Shown here: piece by piece, positions 1-7,094 of the stretch | Position numbering within the stretch: position 1 is the first letter of the stretch | How the letters are laid out: each line of letters begins with the position of its first letter | Assembly: GCA_018816555.1 (NCBI GenBank) | Contig: JAHIVT010000048.1 | Span: 1-64,000, forward strand | Direction: 5' to 3' | Source: Pseudomonadota bacterium | GTDB taxonomy: Bacteria; Desulfobacterota; Desulfobulbia; Desulfobulbales; SURF-16 | DNA: 64,000 nt | Translations under genes and position numbers: made by a program | The notes under the pieces: generated by a model | What the model saw: the letters and a program-made list of their open reading frames with translations, nothing else | Told to the model about the DNA's origin: nothing | Database searches by the model: none

Positions 1-140
1 CACGGTTCTGTGAGGGGCCGGGAACAATGGGCGGAGTGCAGCGACATGCTGATGGCACGTAGTAGCCGCGTGCGGCAGGGCGTTATGAGAAGACTATCTG
101 CAATCGTCTTATCTCCTCCAAAGAACTCGGTCTACTCGAC
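1..140 (+). mobile_element. Possible 3' tail of a group II intron (remnant)
   Basis: The window opens with CACGGTTCTGTGAGGGGCC, which resembles the 3' strand of a group II intron domain V followed by domain VI. The stretch TCTACTCGAC at 131-140 resembles the 3' end of many bacterial group II introns. The material between does not fold into a clean domain VI that I can see by eye, and the reverse transcriptase and the 5' half of domain V would lie outside the window. It may be a degenerate copy or a chance resemblance. Confidence 0.3.
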
Positions 141-183
141 TGTATATCAGATTTGATGACACCTTATCTGCAAAACCGGTTGA

Positions 184-807
184 TTAACTCTGAACAACTA
201 CCGACCTGCTGTTAATGTCCTCAACCTGCCAGCAACCGTTATCCAGGGTGATGATATTCACACAGCAATAGTCCTGGGGGATGAGAAAAAGTTCCTGCAG
301 GGGGAGCTGCTGCATCTGTGACAGCAGGACCCGATTGACGCCGGCATGGGCAACCACCAGCAGCGGGCCGGCATTTTCCCTTGCCAGCCTGGTAAAAACC
401 GGGAGACTGCGTTGGGCAAGATCAGCAAAGCTTTCCCCACCCTGGGGACGGTAATGGGCCAGATCCTCGCCTCGTTTTTCATATTCGCCGGGAAATCGCC
501 GCCGCACTTCATCAACGGTCAGTCCTTCCCAGTCGCCCAGATTGATCTCGGCTAATTCAGGAACCGGCGTGATGTCGATTGTACGGTTACCGGCCACGAT
601 TTCCGCGGTCTGTAAAGTCCTGTGAAGCGGGGAAGTAAAAATCCGGGAAAGTTTAATATCCTTGAAAAAATCCCGCATAACCCGGGCCTGGATCTTCCCT
701 GCATCGGTCAGGGGCAGATCCAGTTGCCCCACGAAACGGCGGGGCCGGAACTGTTCAATTTGCCCATGCCGTATCAGATAGATCGGTCCATCCGTTTTTG
801 CTGACAA
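184..807 (-). CDS. Histidine phosphatase family protein (CobC/phosphoglycerate mutase-like)
   Basis: A 207-aa protein of the phosphoglycerate-mutase-like superfamily. The catalytic RHG triad is at residues 13-15 (LIRHGQ), and the second conserved His lies in the motif VVAHAG near residue 153. These enzymes hydrolyse phosphomonoesters through a phosphohistidine intermediate; alpha-ribazole phosphatase (CobC) is one family member, but the substrate here cannot be read from sequence. The probable start is TTG, one base after the TGA of the upstream gene, with GGAGAG as ribosome binding site inside that gene. It is the last gene of the aldehyde oxidoreductase operon, so it may process a cofactor or nucleotide intermediate; that role is inference. 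Confidence 0.85.
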   Translation of the reverse strand: MSAKTDGPIYLIRHGQIEQFRPRRFVGQLDLPLTDAGKIQARVMRDFFKDIKLSRIFTSPLHRTLQTAEIVAGNRTIDITPVPELAEINLGDWEGLTVDEVRRRFPGEYEKRGEDLAHYRPQGGESFADLAQRSLPVFTRLARENAGPLLVVAHAGVNRVLLSQMQQLPLQELFLIPQDYCCVNIITLDNGCWQVEDINSRSVVVQS

Positions 808-1953
808 TCAAGCTCTCCGGCATTGGCTGATCAGATAATCCAGACTGCAGCCTGTTTCCGTTTCTATGGCCTCCATCACCTTTTTGGCCTGGAGCAGTCT
901 CCTTTTGATAGCAGCGCAGGCCGCAGGATCATCAGCATAGAGGTCAAGCTTCTGTCTGAAACGATTTTCCACACTGACCAACATGTTGCCGCTCACCATC
1001 TTATCGGCAATGTAGACAATTTCTTTTTCCGTGACCCGGGCATCCGGTGGCAGTTCCGCATCCTTATGGGCTGCGACGATATCAGCAACCCGGTCAAATC
1101 CCAACTGACGCAGCCAGCGCCCCCCTTCCTCTTCATGATGGACATGGCCCTTGGCAATATCATGCAGCAGTCCGGCTACCCGGCAGACGTCTCTGTCCAG
1201 CCCCGCCCCTCTTTTCTCGGCAATACCCGCGCATATTGCTGCCGCAAGATCAGCTACCCGTTGTGCGTGGTCAATTCCCATTGGCGCCATCCTGTACAGG
1301 TCATGCAGCAGAACACTGCATTCATCAATGGTCGGTACATCCCGTTTGGCATAGAGATCGACTCCTGATTTGTAATCAGTCATGGTATCCATATCAAAGA
1401 GGATGTTGGCATCAGGGACCTCGATGTCACGCACTGAGGTGATGCTCTGCCGGTCCACCTGCTCAAGCAGGCCGCGCAGGCCGTCCGGGCCGTCATTGTT
1501 GAGAATGTGCTTTGACAGGGAGATGGTGATAAGCGGAGGATGGCCCCGCCTGCCATGAAAAACAGGATAAACGATTGCCAGGGGGAAATTGGTGAAGGCC
1601 TCGGCCAGCAACCTGATTGTTCCCCTGCGAATCAAAGGGATATCCACCGGCAGCAGAAAAAAGCCCCTTGTCTCCGAGCGAAGTGCCCTGATTCCGGTTT
1701 TGATCGAGGTGAACATACCCTGCTCATAGTCGGCATTGTGCACGGTGCGGGCACCCGCCCGGACCGCCTCCTGCTCGACCTCCTCAGTTCGGTGGCCGGT
1801 GACGACGATGATATCCCTGATGCCGCAACTCTGAAAAAGGTTAATGATATGGCCAAGCACTGTGGTTTCCCCAAGGGGCAACAGCGCCTTCAGTTCACCC
1901 ATCCTTGAAGAGAGGCCGGCGGCGGGAATGATGGCTGCAAGTTCAGTTTCCAC
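808..1953 (-). CDS. DVU_1551-type NTP transferase fused to an HD domain
   Basis: A 381-aa two-domain protein. Residues 1 to about 200 form a MobA/MocA-like nucleotidyltransferase with the glycine-rich AAGLSSRMG loop at 11-19. The C-terminal part is an HD phosphohydrolase-like domain with LLHDIAKGH near residue 265. Homologues of the first domain attach CMP or GMP to molybdopterin. Beside an aldehyde oxidoreductase of the xanthine oxidase family, which uses the cytosine dinucleotide cofactor, a MocA-like CTP:molybdopterin cytidylyltransferase role is the best guess. The start is probably GTG and overlaps the end of the XdhC gene. The HD domain is an unusual partner whose role is unknown; it could be a phosphatase acting on nucleotides. 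Confidence 0.8.
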   Translation of the reverse strand: METELAAIIPAAGLSSRMGELKALLPLGETTVLGHIINLFQSCGIRDIIVVTGHRTEEVEQEAVRAGARTVHNADYEQGMFTSIKTGIRALRSETRGFFLLPVDIPLIRRGTIRLLAEAFTNFPLAIVYPVFHGRRGHPPLITISLSKHILNNDGPDGLRGLLEQVDRQSITSVRDIEVPDANILFDMDTMTDYKSGVDLYAKRDVPTIDECSVLLHDLYRMAPMGIDHAQRVADLAAAICAGIAEKRGAGLDRDVCRVAGLLHDIAKGHVHHEEEGGRWLRQLGFDRVADIVAAHKDAELPPDARVTEKEIVYIADKMVSGNMLVSVENRFRQKLDLYADDPAACAAIKRRLLQAKKVMEAIETETGCSLDYLISQCRRA

Positions 1954-2989
1954 GGTTCTGCCCCCTTGCGCGCTGCTGGATCAGTTCGCCGACAATACTC
2001 ACCGCGATCTCCTCCGGGGTATCAGCCTCTATGGAAAGACCGATGGGACAATGTACCCGTTCCAACTGCGCCTGAACAGTCCCGTTTGCCAGCAGATTAG
2101 TGTAAATGGCGTTACGTTTTTTCCGGCTGCCGATCATTCCCACGTAACCGGCATTGGTGCGGAGCGCCTGTTCAAGGACATCACGGTCATGCATGTGTCC
2201 CCTGGTGACGATAACCAGGTAGCTGTCGTGGGTGATGTCATAGCCCTGAAAACAATCGGCAAAGGAGCCAAGCACGACCACCTGGTCGGCTGTTGGAAAT
2301 CGCTCCTGGTTGGCAAATTCGGACCTGTCATCCATGACAATTACTCGAAAGCCCACCTTGGCGGCGGCCTCCGCGGTGCAGGCGGAAACATGCCCGGCTC
2401 CCAGCAGAAAGAGGTCACCCGTGATGGAAAAGTAGGAAACCAGATACTCCTCACCCTCATGGGTGATGACCGAAGGGGAAGAGGTGGAGAGACGGAGTTT
2501 TTTGACGGCGGACAGGAGCGCCTCGGGCGCCTGGCTGAAGTTTACCTTTCCGGAATCGGCAATGACAAAGCGTGAAGCGTCGGTGACCTGACCATTGAGT
2601 TTGCTGACAAAGGAAACCCGGCGGCCGGTGTCGAGAGCTGCCAGTAAGGTTGAGAACACCTTGATATTTGCCGCATCCGCTGTAATGTATTCCAAAAATA
2701 TTTCCATGGTGCCACCGCAGATCATATCCGTACCGGCGGCATCGGCATTGGTCAGATCAAAAAAACGGCGGGCGGAATTTTTATGGGCAAATGATTGCAC
2801 CGACTCTTCTATTGCCACGGCCTCGACCTTGCCGCCGCCGATGGTTCCGGCAATCCGGCCGTCCTGCCGGACGATCATTCTTGCCCCGGCCATACGGGGA
2901 GCGGACCCGTTCTTGCTGGATACGGTGGCCATCACCAGATCCTCACCACTTGCCAATATGTCACAAACCTGCCTGATAAGCTGTTTCAT
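1943..2989 (-). CDS. XdhC-family aldehyde oxidoreductase maturation factor
   Basis: A 348-aa XdhC/CoxI-type protein. The N-terminal part has the family signature with TVSSKNGSAPR and GTIGGGKVEA; the C-terminal Rossmann-like region has LFLLGAGHVS and ends in an MIGSRKKR segment. XdhC proteins bind molybdenum cofactor, promote its sulfuration and insert it into xanthine-oxidase-family enzymes. Its ATG overlaps the TGA of the upstream CoA ligase gene (ATGA), and its own end overlaps the NTP transferase gene, so the genes are translationally coupled. The obvious client is the aldehyde oxidoreductase encoded at the head of the operon. Confidence 0.88.
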   Translation of the reverse strand: MKQLIRQVCDILASGEDLVMATVSSKNGSAPRMAGARMIVRQDGRIAGTIGGGKVEAVAIEESVQSFAHKNSARRFFDLTNADAAGTDMICGGTMEIFLEYITADAANIKVFSTLLAALDTGRRVSFVSKLNGQVTDASRFVIADSGKVNFSQAPEALLSAVKKLRLSTSSPSVITHEGEEYLVSYFSITGDLFLLGAGHVSACTAEAAAKVGFRVIVMDDRSEFANQERFPTADQVVVLGSFADCFQGYDITHDSYLVIVTRGHMHDRDVLEQALRTNAGYVGMIGSRKKRNAIYTNLLANGTVQAQLERVHCPIGLSIEADTPEEIAVSIVGELIQQRARGQNRGN

Positions 2990-4299
2990 GGCTGATTTTT
3001 ACCTCGATTGTCTTCGATTATGCGTTTCGCTTTGTTAATGAGGCCTGAGGGATTTGCCTCAAGAATAACCTCAATATCCTTCAGTTGAGCAACCCCTTTG
3101 AGCCGCAATGCCGCCAGCTGAAAAACCTCATCGCTGTTTGCCGGAATACTGGTCAATCGGACAATGAGTCTGTCCCTGCCATTTTCCTTTTGCAGTACAG
3201 GTTGAAAATCCAGCACACCCGGGATGGCAAGCAGGATTTCATCCAGCATATCCATGGAGACGGCTTGACCGTTATCCAGCTGCCGCACCTGGCCGATCCT
3301 GCCGCGCACCTTGTCCAGTCTCGTAATATGGCTGCCGCACACACACGGCCCGGCAAGCAGACGGCCGTAATCGCCGGTCCGGTAACGGATCAGCGGCATA
3401 CCCCTGCGGGTGAGGGTGGAAAAAACAACCTCGCCCCATTGACCCCTGTCAAGGGAAACACCTGTCCGGGGACAGACCACTTCAAAGAGCAAATCCGCTT
3501 CCCGCAGATGGCAACCACACAGTCCTTCGCATTCCACCCCGCCACCCAACCCGGTTTCCACCGTGCCGTAATGGCTGAAGACCCGGCATTGCCATGCGGC
3601 GGACAATTCATCGCACACGGTCTGGGGAATATAATCGGAGCAGAGCAGAACGGATTTGATCTGTCCGGCGGGGACGGACTGTCCGGCCGGGGTGCGGGAC
3701 AGGGCCAGCAACTGCACCGGGAAGCCGACAATGGCGTCAAAATTTTCAGCAAACACCTCCTTTGCCGCCAGCTGCGGATCAGTAACCAGCCCGTAGATCC
3801 GGCTGGCAACATCCATTCGCGCCAGGGCGCGGGCCAGGAGGTCCCCGGTGGAATCGGGAGTGGCGCCGGGCAGGAGGATCAGCACCTTCTGTCCGCCTTT
3901 AACCAGGGATTTCATGCCGTGATGAAAAAAATCAAGAGTGCGCTCCAGATCATCCTCGGTGAAAAACAGCCGCTTGGGTGGGCCGGTGGTGCCGGAACTC
4001 TGCATGGTGATAATGCGGGCCACCTCATCCTGACTGATGCAGAGCATGTCCTGCCCGGAGCGGCGTAGATCGCCTTCGCTGGTAAAGGGCAACCGGGACA
4101 GTGCCCCATGATCGGTGATGTCGGCCGGCACTGTTCCTGCCATTCTGGTTTGGTAAAACGGGCTGTTTGTCATGGCATGGTCGATTGTTTGCCGCAGTCT
4201 GCTGAACTGATACTGCTCGATGGCGGCACGGGCGGGCGAATGCTCCGCTCCCGCATTGACGCTCGCCGACACAATATTTTCAACAGTGGTACGTTTCAT
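2986..4299 (-). CDS. DVU_1553-type AMP-dependent CoA ligase (PaaK-like)
   Basis: A 437-aa adenylate-forming enzyme of the phenylacetate-CoA ligase (PaaK) type. The P-loop-like MQSSGTTGPPKRLFF motif lies near residue 100, an HYGTVETGLGGG segment is in the middle, and YRTGDYG marks the ATP/hinge region. It matches the CoA ligase known next to Desulfovibrio aldehyde oxidoreductase. A simple hypothesis is activation of the carboxylate made by the aldehyde oxidoreductase to an acyl-CoA or acyl-AMP. A role in making a modified cofactor is equally possible. ATG overlaps the upstream trsS stop by four bases. Confidence 0.82.
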   Translation of the reverse strand: MKRTTVENIVSASVNAGAEHSPARAAIEQYQFSRLRQTIDHAMTNSPFYQTRMAGTVPADITDHGALSRLPFTSEGDLRRSGQDMLCISQDEVARIITMQSSGTTGPPKRLFFTEDDLERTLDFFHHGMKSLVKGGQKVLILLPGATPDSTGDLLARALARMDVASRIYGLVTDPQLAAKEVFAENFDAIVGFPVQLLALSRTPAGQSVPAGQIKSVLLCSDYIPQTVCDELSAAWQCRVFSHYGTVETGLGGGVECEGLCGCHLREADLLFEVVCPRTGVSLDRGQWGEVVFSTLTRRGMPLIRYRTGDYGRLLAGPCVCGSHITRLDKVRGRIGQVRQLDNGQAVSMDMLDEILLAIPGVLDFQPVLQKENGRDRLIVRLTSIPANSDEVFQLAALRLKGVAQLKDIEVILEANPSGLINKAKRIIEDNRGKNQP

Positions 4300-5687
4300 C
4301 TGCCGTCCCCTGTCCGGTATAAGGACAGGCCATTGCTTGAAGTCAGGTTATAGGCACAGAAGGGAATCATCTTCCCTTCCGGTGAAACGACATGAATACA
4401 GCACCCCTGCAACCGTTCAAGATCCAGATTCCAGGCATCCTGAAAGGCCATACCGGAGATGGAAAAAGTATGGGTTTTGGCCCTTCTGAGAAAGTAATCC
4501 AGCTCATCCTCATTTTCGTGAACCTGGCTGGTGGAGCAATTGCATACCTTGGGGGCTGACCATTGCCTGGCAGTAAAAGAAACGCTTTTTTCTCTGCCCT
4601 CCATGGCCGACGGGATCTCGCCGTTCTGCCCGGAGGCTGAGCAGCAGATCTGCTGCCAGGAGGTGATTCCTCTCAGTGTATAGTTATCCTGCACCAGAAA
4701 ATTGGCATGAAAGGAACAGAGCGCATGTTCACATGACGGCGGGGAAAAGAGATTTGCCGGTATTTCACCGCGAGTCTGTTCTTCCAGGTTCATCAATATT
4801 TCCGGCAGAGTGATACGACTACTGTCATGGGGTTGCTGTGGATAACGACCGAAATAACTCACCGGCTGGAAATGGACGCCCCGCACGGTGGGTGAAAAGC
4901 GGGCTGCGTAGTTGATAATGCTGCCGATTACGCCTGTATTGACCCCTGGCACGATGGTAGGCACCAGCACCACACCCAGACCGGCAAAGCCGCAGTTGAC
5001 CAGGGCCTGCTCCTTGATTGCCGCAAGCGCCCGTCCCCGCAGGGACAGGTGGACGTCGTCGCTGATGCCGTCAAACTGGAGGAAGACGGATGACAGTCCT
5101 GCGGCTTTCAGGCTTTTTGCATAGTCTTCCTCTTCTGCCAGGCGGATGCCGTTGGTGTTGAGCTGCAGAAAGGAAAAACCTTTGTCACGGCCTAGGCGGA
5201 TGATGTCGGCAAGATCATCCCGCATCGTGGGCTCACCGCCGGACAGCTGGATATTACAGGGGCCGCTTGCCTGCAGGAGCCGGTCATAGTAGAAAGCGAT
5301 CTGCGCAAGGGACGGATCTGCCGAGGCATGGTTACCGGCATCGGCAAAACATACCTTGCAGCGCAGATTGCAACGGGAGGTAACTTCGATAAGCGCGGTG
5401 CAGGTATGCTGTTCGTGCTCCGGGCAGAGCCCGCAGTCAAAGGGACAGCCTTTTTCAGTCCTGGTGAATGTCTGCCGGGGCGAGGAGGCCTTTTTAGGCC
5501 TGTTCCAGGAGGTAAACGGTAACGGCCCACGCCAGATGATCGTCTGAAATTCCCCGTGATCCGGGCATTTTTTTACCAGATATACATCTTCACCATTCTG
5601 TTCACGCACGGCGGGAAGACGCCTCAGGCAGACTGGGCAAACGCTCTCCGTTGATGATAGTATATCTTTACCGGAACACTCATTCAT
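4296..5687 (-). CDS. trsS: Radical SAM protein TrsS
   Basis: A 463-aa radical SAM enzyme. A zinc-ribbon-like N-terminus (SVCPVCLRR, then KKCPDHGEF) is followed by a second Cys cluster (CPFDCGLCPEH) and the core CNLRCKVCFADAG that binds the SAM [4Fe-4S] cluster. The C-terminal part has more Cys (VCNCSTS, GCCIH, FCAYN). It matches the family annotated as radical SAM (seleno)protein TrsS. I see no in-frame UGA, so this copy is the Cys form. I chose the ATG at 5687, which overlaps the preceding gene's stop by eight bases; a TTG start ten codons upstream is possible. Substrate unknown; conserved linkage to the aldehyde oxidoreductase suggests a maturation or cofactor role. Confidence 0.82.
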   Translation of the reverse strand: MNECSGKDILSSTESVCPVCLRRLPAVREQNGEDVYLVKKCPDHGEFQTIIWRGPLPFTSWNRPKKASSPRQTFTRTEKGCPFDCGLCPEHEQHTCTALIEVTSRCNLRCKVCFADAGNHASADPSLAQIAFYYDRLLQASGPCNIQLSGGEPTMRDDLADIIRLGRDKGFSFLQLNTNGIRLAEEEDYAKSLKAAGLSSVFLQFDGISDDVHLSLRGRALAAIKEQALVNCGFAGLGVVLVPTIVPGVNTGVIGSIINYAARFSPTVRGVHFQPVSYFGRYPQQPHDSSRITLPEILMNLEEQTRGEIPANLFSPPSCEHALCSFHANFLVQDNYTLRGITSWQQICCSASGQNGEIPSAMEGREKSVSFTARQWSAPKVCNCSTSQVHENEDELDYFLRRAKTHTFSISGMAFQDAWNLDLERLQGCCIHVVSPEGKMIPFCAYNLTSSNGLSLYRTGDGR

Positions 5688-6135
5688 GGCGTTGTTCTTT
5701 AGGCATACTCGGGTCAAACCCGTATGCTGCGAGTATTTCCAGAATCTTGTTGCGGCTGGCGCTCATGATGTCGCCGCACTTCCGTATCTCCATGGCTGCC
5801 CCGCTGGGGATGATCTCATCGCATCTGATGCCGCCCCATCTGTCGGGGGCTGCGCCGGTAAACCATGCCGTGAAATCGGCAAGCATCAGCTTATATTGCG
5901 GGGACTCCTCTTCACTGCCGTCCCCTTTTGCCGCATACAGGGCAATGACGCAGGCCGCGCCGCTTGCCGCACCGCACACCTCCCCTGCCCCCAGCCCATT
6001 GCAGAGTCCGGACATGGAGCGCACCAGGGCAACGTTTTCCTCGCCCATGTCGTCAAGGGCCAGTTGCATGAGTATCTGGCTGCAACAAAGCCCCTGGGAA
6101 CCGAGTTGCATGATGTGCAGAACTGTATCATCCAT
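5680..6135 (-). CDS. DVU_1555-type C-GCAxxG-C-C family protein
   Basis: A 151-aa protein of the C-GCAxxG-C-C type. Conserved Cys occur in GLCCSQ, GLCNGLGAG, VCGAASGAAC, IRCDE and RKCGD. These spaced Cys are thought to bind a metal or Fe-S centre or to act in redox chemistry; no catalytic function is established that I can assign. The start ATG has a good ribosome binding site (AGGAG, 8 nt upstream) that overlaps the end of trsM. The 3' end overlaps the trsS start. Confidence 0.8.
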   Translation of the reverse strand: MDDTVLHIMQLGSQGLCCSQILMQLALDDMGEENVALVRSMSGLCNGLGAGEVCGAASGAACVIALYAAKGDGSEEESPQYKLMLADFTAWFTGAAPDRWGGIRCDEIIPSGAAMEIRKCGDIMSASRNKILEILAAYGFDPSMPKEQRHE

Positions 6136-6140
6136 AACAC

Positions 6141-6875
6141 TTACTCCTTTGCGGCGATGAGCAGGCAGTAACCTGGTTTTGCCGTGGCAAGGGAACTGCA
6201 GGTGAACGCGGCCTTATCCGCGCCCAGGAACAGCTGCCAGAAGGCGGCCAGGCTGCCGTAGCTGAAGATGATCTGGCCGGCCAGTTGCCGCAGCATGGCA
6301 GTGTGATCCTCAAACAAATGGATGGTAAATCCGGCGGACTTCAGATAGATTTCAAGGGTTTCCAGGGGAACCGCTCCGTGCAGGCAGCTGCGAATCTCTG
6401 CCGGATGCGCATCAGGCAAGGGGGTTGCCTTGCGGACGTATATGTCGGTCAACACCAGTTTGCCGCCTGGGGCAAGCACCCTCCACATCTCCTGCAGGCT
6501 TGCCTGCATATTGCCCGTCAGGGAGAGCACGCATTCCGAGATAATGGCGTCAAAAAAATCGTTCTGCACGGGAATGGCGTCCGCTTCGGCCAGCAGCAGC
6601 GGCATGTCGGGACAGAGGGAGGCCGCCTTCCACAGCATGGATGACGACGGATCAAGACCGGTCGGGGCCAGACCGAACTGGGAAGCAAGAAGGGCCATGG
6701 TCTGCCCGTAACCGCATCCCACGTCGAGAATGGTACTGCGGGCCGGCAGATTGCAGAACTCCATGGCCCTACGAGTCAACGCAATGCCTCCGGGACGCAG
6801 AGTGTCGCCGGTGATCTGCTGCAGTTCCTGCTGTTCACAGAGAAGAGGTGTATGTTTGAGTAATGTTGTATTCAT
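6141..6875 (-). CDS. trsM: DVU_1556-type SAM-dependent methyltransferase TrsM
   Basis: A class I methyltransferase of about 244 aa. SAM-binding motif I is ILDVGCGYGQT near residue 50, followed by FFDAIISECVLSLT and VLAPGGKLVLTDIYV as motifs II/III. Its position between the small redox protein and the C-GCAxxG-C-C protein matches the D. vulgaris DVU_1556 neighbourhood. The methyl acceptor is unknown. The ATG at 6875 follows the upstream stop by a few bases without a clear ribosome binding site, which suggests coupled translation; a GTG one codon earlier is also possible. Confidence 0.8.
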   Translation of the reverse strand: MNTTLLKHTPLLCEQQELQQITGDTLRPGGIALTRRAMEFCNLPARSTILDVGCGYGQTMALLASQFGLAPTGLDPSSSMLWKAASLCPDMPLLLAEADAIPVQNDFFDAIISECVLSLTGNMQASLQEMWRVLAPGGKLVLTDIYVRKATPLPDAHPAEIRSCLHGAVPLETLEIYLKSAGFTIHLFEDHTAMLRQLAGQIIFSYGSLAAFWQLFLGADKAAFTCSSLATAKPGYCLLIAAKE

Positions 6876-6884
6876 CACATTAAC

Positions 6885-7094
6885 TTATTTGTCTTCCAGG
6901 AGTTGCTCAACTTCAAGCATTTTGCCGAGCGCCAGGTCTTCGGGAACCAGCACAAAACCGCAGACAGGACATACCATCAGCTCAACATTGAACACGGAGC
7001 CCATATATTCCACGTTCACTTTGCGCGGCTGGAGTTCTTTATTGCAGCAACCGCAACGCCATTCCGTTTCACTGATAAAGGAAAAATTGCTCAT
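6885..7094 (-). CDS. DVU_1557-type small redox/zinc-ribbon protein
   Basis: A 69-aa protein with two paired-Cys knuckles: WRCGCCNKE in the first third and MVCPVCGFVLVPEDLA in the second half. The spacing fits a zinc ribbon or a rubredoxin-like iron site. The family occurs next to the dicluster flavoprotein in Desulfovibrio. Here its ATG overlaps the flavoprotein stop codon (ATGA), so the two are probably made in step and may work together, the small protein perhaps serving as electron carrier. That partnership is inferred from order and overlap only. Confidence 0.8.
   Translation of the reverse strand: MSNFSFISETEWRCGCCNKELQPRKVNVEYMGSVFNVELMVCPVCGFVLVPEDLALGKMLEVEQLLEDK

Noticed and set aside
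4296-5687. TrsS as a selenoprotein in this genome
   Set aside because: The family includes Sec forms, but this copy has an uninterrupted frame with Cys at its clusters and no in-frame UGA.
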